Origin: Parelaphostrongylus tenuis
Lineage: Eukaryota > Nematoda > Chromadorea > Rhabditida > Metastrongylidae
Direction of reading: 5' to 3'
Length of the DNA: 64,000 bases
Assembly (NCBI GenBank): GCA_019055375.1
Contig: JAHQIW010002308.1
Coordinates: forward strand, 868,001-932,000
Shown: one piece after another, positions 31,953 to 43,600 of the stretch
Position numbering within the stretch: position 1 is the first letter of the stretch
How the letters are laid out: every line of letters starts with the position of its first letter
The notes under the pieces: generated by a model
Databases searched by the model: none
Seen by the model: the letters and a program-made list of their open reading frames with translations, nothing else
Told to the model about the DNA's origin: nothing
Position numbers and translations under genes: made by a program

Positions 31953-34900
31953 ACGCGAGAATGAATTAGGAGGCGTTTATAGTTGCTTTAGAACCAAATC
32001 TGGTAACCCAAAAATATTATGAAGTTATTGAGTATTTTTTTCTGTAAAGATATCGTGACTGTTTTGCTGAGGTTTAGGCGACATCATGAGAGATCTTTTG
32101 TGAAGGATCTTATGTAAAAATTATTGTTATTGTTATATTTCACCTTTTTTTTGTAATGACTGTAAATAGTGTTAAACTGGAGGTTTCTGTCGAAAGTGTC
32201 CTATAACATTCTACTCTAATTTGACAGTAATTTGAGTGGTCTTTTTACTTTATTATGTTCTTAAGGATTTGATCTCGCCATGTGTTACTTACTAGTTGAA
32301 CTGTGGTCTGCTCAAAGCATGTATTAGTATGTATATAATCATCCAAAACTCAGTTAAGTAGAGGTATTCCTGTGCTGCCGAAGGCGTTGTTATCCATTTT
32401 GTTATCACTGCCAGCCATTTTCCTTGTCTCAATTCAATTAAGTAATAATAACCTCCTTCATTTGTTGAATGTATCTTGTGTCAGTGCAACTTTGTTATCA
32501 TACTGATATGGTGCAATCCATTTTAAATCTCTTCAACAATTTGCAATAAGTTTCTCGCAACCTTAATAATAACGATAAAGATTATTTTACTCAGATAATT
32601 GAACCAAATTTGGTTTCGTACAGTCTCTGGATACTCTTTATATTGATCAACCAAATATTCAATCATATAGGTTAAAAACAAGCATTCAAATATATGAGAC
32701 GTGAGAATTCACTGCCGAAAACGGAAGCAAACATCCATCGAAGTTTTCGAATGTTTGAAAATAAGTGACGTTTTGGCACACGTTTGATATTTTGTGTGCG
32801 GGTAAGAATTGTCTCTACCGACACATCCCATAGATTTTGTATGGGTTGAGTTATCATTTGACTGAGGCAAAAAAAATGGGATAAGAGGGTCCACTGAATG
32901 AAGTGAAACATCAGAAACAAAACGACATCTAATGCTGTCATATAGGCCACAATATCCATTACGAATGAAACGTATAGAGGTCATGTCGTTCAAGGTTATG
33001 GTATTGCAGTTTTGTTCTCACCAGTGTCTAACTACGATAAAAGTTTGAAATGGTTTTGCCTATTTCTCTTTGGTCGGACAGGTTTTTTACACCGATTAGT
33101 TTTGGGTGATTTTATCAAACTGTTTTTCTAAACGATTTGGGACTTGGAGGCTCGTTGCCGAATGAACCAATTTGCTAGAACATTTGTACCCTTTTGTAGT
33201 GGAAAAACTAATATGTCGATTTATTGGACCAATATAGCAAAACTTTGGTGTTTTATTCTGAAAATGACAAGGATGCCTGTTTTCAGTTCCAGAACGTCGA
33301 AAGTTTCATGGCTAGTTGGGGTCATTGAAATTTGAGTGTGGTCTAAATAAATACTCAAAACAATCGTACATATATTGCCATTTGTAAGTCGTTTACAGCT
33401 GCAAACGTAGCTGATTGACAAGGACCACAAACACCTTTGCATCTTTTCGACTCAAGTACAGTTCTGTTGTGTTGTAGTTGCTCTTCTCGCTTTCGAAATG
33501 GGTCCGCCTCTTTCCTCCGATCTATGATCTGAACTTCAGTTGTTGTTAATATCCTTTTTTTTTGGTAAGGTCTTTGAGCGTTTTATCGTATACCTTCACT
33601 TCGAGTGTTTTCTTAAGACCACACTCAAATTTTAGTTTTTCTACACGTTTTATCGTACTTTCTTGTCATCCGCCTTCACAGTGCTTTTATTTCACTCTGC
33701 GGATCCTAGTATTTCTCCCTTTAAATCGTTTTTCGTTTTCTTCTTGAATGTCTTAGAATATTGATTGAGCACGTCTCCTTGCAATCTCAAGGATAGCTTG
33801 ACTGTGGCGTTCCATAGGGTGACTGTGGAGAGTGTTGTGGCGTGGTTTTGCCCCATGCGCGCCGCGACGAGCATCACAACCACTCGGCCGCAGCGCTTAA
33901 TTGTTAGTTTTGAGAATACGGAAACGTCTGCGGAACGAAAACTGTTTGATCGACTGCTTATGAAATGACTAAATAGTTTCGACGCTATCGAACGCTTTCT
34001 CGAACGAAAAGAGTCACGACAAGAAACGAATGTTTTTTCCGTTCAGTTTTAATGACCGTGGACACGGCTTAGGCGCATAGAGCGGAATCCATGTCAAAAT
34101 CTTCTTCGCCTCCTTCTTGCTCAGTCTGGCAGAACACATTTAACATGAAGACGGTGTTAATTACACTATCTTTTTGGTCTCTTTTCGACTGATGACCGTG
34201 AGTGATGTCCTCCGCTAACTGGAGATCATACTTTGTGAATTTGAGATGCCAAATGAGTTACGACCTCATGTACTCTATGTCTTTCCAAACAAAAGAAGTC
34301 GAGCGTGCATCTAAACATAGGTATTTGCCTTCTTGCTTTCGGTCACCACTGCATAGGAAGCAACCCAAGGTGGTTTTCCCATAATAGGGACTGTGAGGTC
34401 CAGGACGAGGTTGTGGAGCGGAAAAAAACGGCGTACAATACTTTTTTTCTGTCCTCGTCTTGTTCGTGCCCTCAGGATGCACATGCAAAATTCAGAGACG
34501 AATATTAGTCATGCTAGGGGAGTTGAACTAATATGAGATGAAGTGGTATGTTACCCATAGGTCCACAACTAAGGGATGCGCCAACGATTCTTCGTGATGA
34601 ATCTTCTTCACGTATTACAGGAGTACCATCTTTTGGATGAAATTTGTTGGTCTGCCTTTGTTTTGCTCATTGTGGACTATCAAATCAATGCGAAAACATC
34701 ATTGAAAGGAGCGTGAAGCTCATTGCATGAAGAGACTGTGGTTTTGTAATTGCACAACTAGAGTTCTCTTCCATGGTTCATGCTGAGAATTCGTTTCAAC
34801 CTGATTTTAATAAAGTTCTATTCAGCCCGGTCTTTGATCGGGTTTGACTAGTCGTTTCATCACCTGACATAGACAGAAGCGCCGAGTGTACGCGATATTA

Positions 34901-35149
34901 AGGCTCGTTTTTTTTTTTTGCTGATTAAACCATTTTTCGGTCTTTGAAGTTCTCCTGAGCACTTTGCTTTAGCCTTACTCGATGTTTCATCAAGGTCATC
35001 ATAAATCATAAATTGATCATCATAAAAGGAGTTTGAACCCTTCAACTTCGCTACCAAAGTAGCGCGAAATAGGGCTTTTGCCTCTATATCCGACTGTTCT
35101 CTAAGAACCTAGCTTGAAAATCAAAACACCTTATCAGCCCATTTCAAGC

Positions 35150-35240
35150 CTTTTGTGAAATCTGTCATGGCACTTTTAGTGCTCTACGTACATTTCGGGG
35201 CCTCATCAGGCAGTGAAATAAATTCGGTGTGGATTTCCTT
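35150..35240 (-). ncRNA. Hammerhead-like repeat, inverted copy
   Basis: Minus strand: CTGATGA (35209-35203), shortened stem II, GAAA (35196-35193), then TGTACG and TA, which would be helix III and a cleavable NUA. It stands head to head with the 35275 copy, about 90 bp apart. Confidence 0.35.
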
Positions 35241-35274
35241 CTATGTAGGGATACAATCCGTTACCAGAAATTGG

Positions 35275-35400
35275 CTGACCCGAAAGGCATCGTGCTACTG
35301 ATGAGGCCAGAGGGCCGAAAGTGCGTGTACCACTAACAGAGCCATAACAGACCACATGGAAGGCTTAAAATATGCTGTCATGATGTATTATTCTTAACTG
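35275..35400 (+). ncRNA. Hammerhead-ribozyme-like repeat, copy with intact core
   Basis: CTGATGA (35298-35304), then a 4-bp stem GGCC/GGCC with loop AGAG, then GAAA (35317-35320): all conserved core bases plus stem II of a hammerhead. Stem I would be GTGCTA (35292-35297) with TACCAC (35328-35333), one mismatch. The helix III and cleavage-site part is diverged, so this copy may not cleave. Confidence 0.4.
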
Positions 35401-35589
35401 AATCCTCAAAAAGAGTGAACATAATAAAGCTATTATTCGATTTGTCAGCCATGGGCTATCGACTGTTAATCACCCCACTGTCGGGTAATCTTATTACTTA
35501 GCATGCAGTGATTTGTTAACTCTGCATTGTGCGGTGATCTTTTCACTTTAAAGGCGGTGTAACTAATGCTGTATCGATTCCCTTATACC

Positions 35590-35720
35590 TTACAGGAATT
35601 GGTTGAACCGAAAGGCATCGTGCTACTGATGAAGTAAGAGAGCCGAGACGTACGATTAGCATTAGAAGTGCCGTAACGGACTTTATGAAAAGCTTAAATA
35701 TTCTGTCAGGGTGGCTGTTA
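35590..35720 (+). repeat. Hammerhead-like repeat, mutated core
   Basis: CTGATGA at 35626-35632 but GAGA instead of GAAA (35645-35648) and a lost stem II. Stem I is well kept: GTGCTA with TAGCAT at 35657-35662. Confidence 0.5.
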
Positions 35721-37261
35721 GCTTATTTCTAACTGGGCAGTGCGTGTTGAATGTCGAACTCTTCACCTTTGAAGACCTTCAAGAAGAGTTTACTTCTCGC
35801 TAAGTTCGATGCTGAGAATACTCACCAATATTAGGTGATAAGCCATTGGGGTGTTAGGACTATTCATATGTTAACCTATCTATTTTCCATATGTGGTTTC
35901 AAGGAAACTTAAGAATCTTATCATTTAGGCAAACAATCTTGTTGAATCAAACAAACGTGGTTAGAGTCTATGCGAAGTAAACGTTTTTGAGCTCAAGAAC
36001 TCTCAAGACATTGTCAGTGGCAAAGTGCTCCTCAGAAACACCCCTTCACTCTTTTTTATGTTAATAAAGAACTTTTTTTTGAGTATTCTAAGGAGTGCGG
36101 TCGATCAGGTAAATGTCCGATAATGTGCACCATAGCTATTGAGCTTTTCTCGTTGTTCCTAGATTTCCTAGCAAGTCGTGTTTTCAAGGCTCTTATTTTT
36201 ATGACAGATTTGAAGCTGAAGTTGTGATTGTGCATTCGTCAACGTTTCCCTAATTGAGAGCGATATTGGTGTTGCAGGTCATTCATGAAGCTTGATTAAA
36301 AACTGAAATTAATTGAGGAATTACCCAAATAGGGTTTTTTTTTATTTTATTACACTGTACATTTGAAGTCGTGAACGCTGCGAATTTTGCAAATCTTGAA
36401 ATGATGGAAATAGAATGAAGTCAGGGCGGAACTACTTGCGCAATTGAGTTGCAGCTGAGCTTCTCTAAGTGCTGGACAAACACGATCGCCCGAAGACTGA
36501 AGTGGAGGCCGCGAACTCGAGTGCATGTCCACCACTATTCCCTCAAAACAATAATTAACCAGCGATTCTGATTTGCAGGGGAGGTGGTGATAGATGAAAG
36601 TATTTTTAAATATTATGAACCTTGTATTCGAACTACTTAAGATATCAGAAAGATTGAATGTACACGAGCTTTGATTCTCATAGAATCTCTCGATTAGTAT
36701 ATAATACTTATCAAATTTAATGTGAATTTTTATTCCTGAAAACCGGACACTTTGGAAAGATTAATGGAATACAGTTACAGTGACCGAGAAATGATAAGCT
36801 TTGTAGATTTTAGTTTCGGTTCAAAAATCGAGCCGATATATGGAACTCTTCCATTTGAACTTTTAACGTATATAAATAGCCGTCTGATTCTACTAATTAG
36901 CACTCCAAAGAAGCGTCTTTCTTCCATGTTTTTTAAAAAACAAAATCGTGGTTACCTTTATTGCTTAGCACTTATCATCCTATGAAAACCCTATAATAGG
37001 TTGGCGTTAATATTTTTTGGTTTGAATTTCGACTGACTGATTGTGCTTTTTCAGCTGTGTATTCATCAAAAACTGGAACTTTTATTGCTGCTCGTATGTC
37101 AGAGACCATCAGCATTTTTTCAATTACGCAACAGGAAGAAAACAAGAATGTACGAATGGATAGCATCTTGACAACAAAACATTTTGATGAAATCCTCATA
37201 GCTAACAATAGAATCTTACCGTGACTAGATGACCGGATATCTGAGAATGTACAACTTGGTA

Positions 37262-37267
37262 TTTATT
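37262..37267 (-). terminator. Poly(A) signal AATAAA of the ankyrin gene
   Basis: The plus-strand TTTATT is AATAAA on the minus strand, beginning 5 bases after the TAA stop of the last exon. This predicts a 3' UTR of only some 20-30 bases, short but not rare in nematodes. Confidence 0.6.
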
Positions 37268-37271
37268 ACAA

Positions 37272-37464
37272 TTATTTCTTATTATGTTGAGGACTTGTTG
37301 TAATCAATGTCTGTGTTTTCCTTAAAGATTTTCGCCCCAGAGATCGAAAGGCTAACGGTGAATTCGGAACGCTGCCAAAACCTGACGAGTCCGCTGATCC
37401 GCTAGCAGACTGAAATAACCTACGGATACGTATATACGTGCACATTTACATGTATATGTGCATG

Positions 37465-37495
<31 letters not shown>

Positions 37496-37695
37496 AAAAT
37501 CTGTACATGTATATCAACCTAATGTGAACGAACCTGCAACACTGCTCTAATACTATCATGCCCATATATGGTAGCAACGTCCAATGCTGTCCTGCCAGCA
37601 AAGTCCTTCAAAGATGGCTCGGCGCCCATTCGTAGAAGAAGCACCACTAAGTCTCTGTTACCTTGCTGGGCAGCCACGGATAGTGCGGATGCTCC
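37272..37695 (-). CDS. Ankyrin gene last exons: final repeat and Ser-rich C-terminus
   Basis: Exon 37695-37534 encodes the last repeat: GASALSVAAQQGNRDLVVLL and AGRTALDVATIYGHDSIRAV. It splices in phase 0 to 37409-37272, which reads SASGSADSSGFGSVPNSPLA and FRSLGRKSLRKT and ends at a TAA (37274-37272). If the donor is not used, read-through gives a short end VRSH and TAG at 37521-37519, a possible second isoform. AATAAA follows 5 bases after the TAA. Confidence 0.8.
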
Positions 37696-40600
37696 CTGCA
37701 AAGTGGTATTTTCCATTAATATCGACAAGCACTAGGGATTTGATCTGTGAAGCAAATTATCGCGATTTGACACGTATGATTCTATTCTGCTTTCAGATAA
37801 ATGCTTGAACTTTAGGCAAACGCTAGAAACAGTCAGAGAATAATTTTTATTCTTCTCTTCCTTCATATGCCGAGGCTGCCTTAACTCTAAAATGGGGTCG
37901 CTGAAGATTTTTAAATGATATGTCAATATGTACAATTGTCGATAATTGCATATAATAAATAAGGAATGAAGAATAACTTTTGCACACCGACAGTGAAGGG
38001 GTGCAAGAGTTGATGTGCTAGAGCATAAAGCACATTATGAAAGACAATAAAGCTTCATGGTGCTTCAATGAGGATTTTTTCATTACACGACCCGACATGC
38101 TCCTAAGATTTGCGTGTTATCGGCTACTAGAATAATCCGGTCTTCTTAAAACGGCCTTGCATGCTCGATAAGTAGATTAAATTCTCTCTAGAATTCCGTT
38201 ATAGCAGTTCTAAGGCGCTCTTCAGGTTTCAATTCACGGAGAGATAGAGGGACTGATTGGCTCAGAGCATGCCATGTTTGAATCAGATCCCTTTCATGTT
38301 AAATTCAGAAACCTTTCTAGCACTGTGCTTCCAGCGCTCTGACTTAGAAGACGGAACGATATTTCACAGAGAAAAATACGTCTTTTTACTTCTTCCATGC
38401 TTTTTTGACAATAGCTGGCAATTTCTGAACAAATAATGCAATTGATTACTTGCGACACCTAATGAATGGACCGATTTCAATATATTTAGAAGTTCTTTAT
38501 GATATTCAGAAATTCATAATTTTATCTCTACAGGTAAGAACGTTTTCCGATGGAAAACATGAGCAGATTCTAGTGAATTTCCAAAATTCATCATATGCAG
38601 AAACATCTCTAGATAAGGTAATTTGTCTGCAAAAGGTACAAGATGAAACTGCTTACGAGTGATCATGAGGTGCGTACAATATGTGATGACCGATCGAATA
38701 CAAAAGAGACGCACCTTCCTCCACCTTTTCAGAAAATGTATAAGTTATGTAAAGAAGCTGCTGTTGAGTAAATTTACTGCGTTAATTTGAAGAGAAGATT
38801 CTTTATGTTTCGATAGCACTGCGAGTGCTTTTTTTTCAGAGAAGATAGAATGTTTTTTCTTCATCTAGAAATAAAAGGATCTTTTCCCTTAAACGGCAAT
38901 AAATGAATAGTGGACCCCATTCGGTGGACAAGAACTTTCCATAAGAGTGTTAATAATCATTCGAAAGCTTGAATCTCTGGTTAAAGCCGTACGTAGTCGG
39001 TTTTAACATTTTTATAACGCTATCAAATTCAAGAAAAAAATTATGTTTCACACCCGCCGCGCGTCTTCTTTTTTATCAAGCGTATAATTCGTTGAAAGAA
39101 CGAAAAGCAAATGAACGTGTAGAGAAGATCTCACAGTATCTGAGTCAATCATTTTATCTAGAATTTTTTTCAAAGCGGAGAAAAATTTCCCAATTGAATA
39201 ACAACTTGCACTTCACATGTCTAATGCGCAGAGCCAACGAATGATCGTTCTGTCCCCAGCCCGTGAGTTAGCCTGTGAATAAGCCGCCGAATATGTGAAA
39301 CTCGATCTTACTTTCCTCGCTACACTGCAGTGAAACGGTCTTACTAGAAAATATGAACATTGCTCAGATCATTAAAGCTTATGCTATCGAATGATTACTT
39401 ATAACCTAAAGAAAGAGCTCTGTCCGGCGAGGTGTAAAACACCGAAGTTTTCTTTCTCTTACAGTGCTATTAAAAGAAAAAAAAAAGAAGCATACACATT
39501 TCTGAGTTCTTCGAGACTTCTGCTATGGAAAGAGAACAGCAGAAAGAAGGAGTTTTGCCCAGCGAAATATAAGCGAGACAATAAGAAAAAAGGGTGGTCG
39601 TGTGATAGATAGTTTTATTTCGGATTTTATAGCGCTATGAGAGGATGTTTTGAAAAACCGGCTGAGTACAGCTCTATCCAGAGTTTTAAGCTTCTGAATG
39701 ATTACTAACACTCCTCTGAAAATTTCTTGCCCAGTAATCTGGGTCGAATGATTATTTGTCGCCGTCTAAGGGAAAAGTACCGATAAACAAAACATCCCTG
39801 CAGTCATTGGATATTGATGGAGTTGATACGATCATATTTGAGAGTCAAATTACTGAAAAATAAATTGCTCCATCTCCCAGAAGATAAATCTTCACTTAGT
39901 GGTTTCAAAAGTAGAGCGTTTGAATAGAATACAGCGATTTTGCGAGGTTTTACGAGCGTGCGAAATAACAGCGTCTATTTTACAACTGTGCAACATAATT
40001 GTAAAGGAAAAAAATGAAATTGGCATGAATAACAGCGTTCAATCTCTATCCACTGTCTAATTTTTCTCATGGAGGGTACGATGTGAGCTACGGCCACAAG
40101 GATATTGATATGCAAGCAAAACTGAGAGTTTGAGGCCACTTCGGCTCCGCGCCTCGATCGAATAGTGGGCAACACGTCAGTGCACGAAAAGGGCAATCGC
40201 GGGTTTAAAGTCATATCAGGCTTTGAGCTTCGCTTGTACCCCAAAATTGGAAAGTTTTTTCAAATATGCTTACTTGTTCATCGACTGAGTTCGGATTGAC
40301 GCCAACGGTTTCGAGCAGGTAGGCGGACATCTCCATGTGACAATTCCAGACGGCCGTCAGCAACGGAGTTCTTCCACCGGCATCGACAGCCTCGAACGAA
40401 GCCGCTAATCTTCGGAGCATTCGGGCACCACACATGTCATTTATGGCGCATACCTAGAAAACTAGTAGGACTAGTGATTCAACTACGAAGCCTCATATAA
40501 AAATTTTCATTTCCAGCGACTTGTGGTACAGTACATGGTCATCAAAGTTTCCATCGTTTCAGTGTATTTGCATGATATGGATTAACTGAGAATCAAATAG

Positions 40601-43600
40601 AAATTCCTGAAGGTACAATTCTAAACGATTCCCACCACATGAGCACAGGTCCGTCCATGGGTGTCCTTCGCAGAGATGAAAGCTCCTAGTGTTAAGAGTA
40701 ATTCAGCCATCGCGGTCTATAGATAAGAATTATTCTAACAAACTTTTCTAAACATTCTGAAATAAACAATGTCCACCTGTTTATTGATCAACAAGGTATG
40801 TACGAGTGGAGTACCGTCCATATCTTGCTGTTCCCAATCAGTGATGTGCTCCGCCAGAACCTCAAACAAGATTGTGTTCCTTTGTGAATTAAGTTATGAA
40901 TCAATTAGTTGTAACTAAATATCTGGGTTTGACCTAAAATGCACCTGCACTTTGTTGGAAAAAACGTTTAGGAGTGTTGTTTTCAACGGTACAGTGCACT
41001 CTGACCCAGCCAATAAAGTTTTAAAAGAGTGCAACGACTTTATGTAATTCGAAGTTTACGACTTCTCATAAAGCCACAACTGATTTCCTCAGGGCGTTGA
41101 TTTATGAAATGATAAGTCATGATTGAGTCGGAGTACATTTGCACCCTTCAACTCACAAAAAATATCTGGAGGTGTCATAAAAAATTACTACCCAAAACTA
41201 GCACACCGTATTTCTGAACTTTCCAGCAAGACAAAAATTCTATCCAGCCCAAGTGCTTCTCACTTTCAAATCCTGGTACTCAAGTTTTTCTGACAAAGTT
41301 TCCTTGTCATACGACCTGAGTGCTCCCATACTCCACTACCGAAAACGATACTGAGGGGCTTTCACCTCACATATTGGGTTGTTCCATAATTTCTTTCGCA
41401 TTTCGACACTTCTATTAATTTAATTGATTTTTACTCAGTAAATTCAATTGACTAACGACATAATCACCATCATGATAAGTGATATGCAGCCATTTGCTAA
41501 GCACAGCTTCAATTTCTTCCTCCCGTAGAAAATGAGGCCGGCAATCAAAGAAATCGGTAAGATCAGTTTCGAGCTCGTTGCAGTCTTTTGGATTTTTCAC
41601 CCGCAGGTGCTGCATCCAGGTGCGCATAAGATAATATTCCGATGAAGTAAAATCTGGGCTATACGGTGAATGTGGTATCTCCAGCCCAGTTTCTCCAAAA
41701 AGTGATGAGCAGACTTTCCAATATAAGATGGTAGGTCAATGCATGAGATAGCCATCGAGACATCACTTTGCGATGGCCCATTCTATTTTGATGACGAGCA
41801 ATGGTGTTACATCCGTATCAAGTATCTATTCAAAGTCCCTTGTACTGGCATCTGAATGCACTTCCAACTCGTTGCGCAAGCGTCTTTGTTAAAGGTGATG
41901 GGTTAGCCAGAAAGCGGTTAACTTTGACACCTCGTATCGCCTTCTTCAAAGCGCTCAATCCAGTGGCTCGCAGTCCGATCGGTAGTAGTCCCTGGCCCAA
42001 ACGTAGTGTTAATCTTCTCGGCCGTCTTCTTTACACTGGTCCTCAACTTATGTTCGTGAAGCACAAATGAGCGCAACCGGTGCTGATTTATTTTCTCATT
42101 TAGTTAACCCACGGCATACGTGTGTTATATACCACCGGCGAAAGCAATTTGAACACCTATTTGTGCTAATTCATCACAACAACAACAACAGCTACTACTA
42201 CAACTACCAACCTCATACGCTTGAGAAGATGAGATGAGAAATGATAAAGTTCTCGGCGTTAATCAATCCCTGAGTGTTGCGTCATGCATTCATCTCCAAT
42301 TTCTGACTTCGTTTCTGGTGATTGAATGCATATCTGGCCTTACAATGACTCGCAGTAATCTACCGCTGTATCGAGTCAGTGTTACTTATCCTCTCAGACA
42401 AGGCTGAGACCATTCTGGTAGCAGTTTACCGACCCCGAAGGGATGGAAGGATTGGTGAACCATGAGCGCGAGATCGAGGCATCGGCCTTCTGTGTGATGC
42501 AGAGCACCACTAACCATTGCGCCACATGCGCTCAAAAGAGAAAAGTCTTTGATATTTGAATATATCGACTTTGATGTCAAGGCTGATAGAAAATCGATCT
42601 TTCGAATAATTAGCTATTGGAACATTCTAGGACCTTCCCTCAGCTTTCTGGCAATAACCGATTTGGAATAGAAAAAACTAGATAAAACAATAGTGCGAAA
42701 GAAATTATGGGGATAACCCAATACTTTGGCCTCATCCAGTCACTAATGCAAAAACAGTCATAGAAGTTTATGGGGCACGAAGCTATTTTTACCCAGTTTC
42801 ACCAAAATGCTGACATATCATCAAGACATAGAAGGCTTTTGAAAAAACTTGGGCAACGTTTCTGTCGCAAACAACTGTTTCCTATAAAATTGTTCTCTAA
42901 ACTAAGTACAACTGACAATGTAGAAAGACTTCCAGATTGACGCTGGTTACTTACTCGAACAATCATAGCGTTACCAGTGAGGGCAGCCACTCGTAACGCG
43001 CTTTGGCCATTCAGTGAAATATGGTCGACATTGGCACCAAGACTGAGCAACTCTCGTACCACCTGAAAATTCGTAATCCCATTTGAGAAAAAATTGGCGG
43101 AAGAAAACGAGTTCGTACTTGACCACTTTTATCTATAAACTAATAGGCCTGCTAGATAAAGTTTCAAGGATAAGGGGTGAGAATGAAAACACAAAATCAA
43201 AATTAAACATTTCCACGGCCGACTCTTCTAGAATTCCTTTCCTTTCGTTTCAACTTTTTCTAGACCACGCTCAAATTTGAAAAACCCTGATAGTTATTGT
43301 TGAACCACCATGCATGTGGTCTGTTATGAGCACTTATACCGTGCAACACACGTGTTTCGGACTTGCAGCCTCAAACCCTTCTAAAAAAGCTGTTCTCTGT
43401 AGAGGGAAACAGTGCAATTTCTTATAAGTCAATTCTTCTGGGAAGCGAAAAGGATGAAGAGTTCAGAAGTACTTAAAATTTGTTCAGAGTGTCTTATTTG
43501 TTACAGTTGTTGGTTGGTGCTATCAAAACTAAACTTGACACCTTTACTGGCTGTGGCAGGTCTTGGCGATTTCCACAATGATTTAAAACATTTAGAACTG

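Larger units (their letters stand above)
31953..37261. other. Intergenic gap between convergent genes
   Basis: 5.3 kb. No convincing exon. Holds three hammerhead-like repeats (35150-35720) and a GC-richer patch at 33780-33905 with open frames on both strands but no recognised product. A plus-strand open stretch at 37055-37221 has an acceptor-like TTTTTCAG but no supported partner exon. The nearest AATAAA for the ADAM gene is at 33346, 1.4 kb after its stop. Confidence 0.5.

Noticed and set aside
33692..33968. Overlapping open frames on both strands in a GC-richer patch
   Set aside because: No recognised family, no splice support; probably compositional.
37055..37224. Plus-strand stretch SSKTGTFIAARMSETISIFS after a TTTTTCAG
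   Set aside because: All three frames are open for much of it and no partner exon with fitting phase was found; kept only as a note.
37328..37413. Plus-strand stretch DFRPRDRKANGEFGTLPKPD ending in a stop
   Set aside because: Antisense of the ankyrin gene's last exon, which has matching phase, Ser-rich tail and a poly(A) signal.
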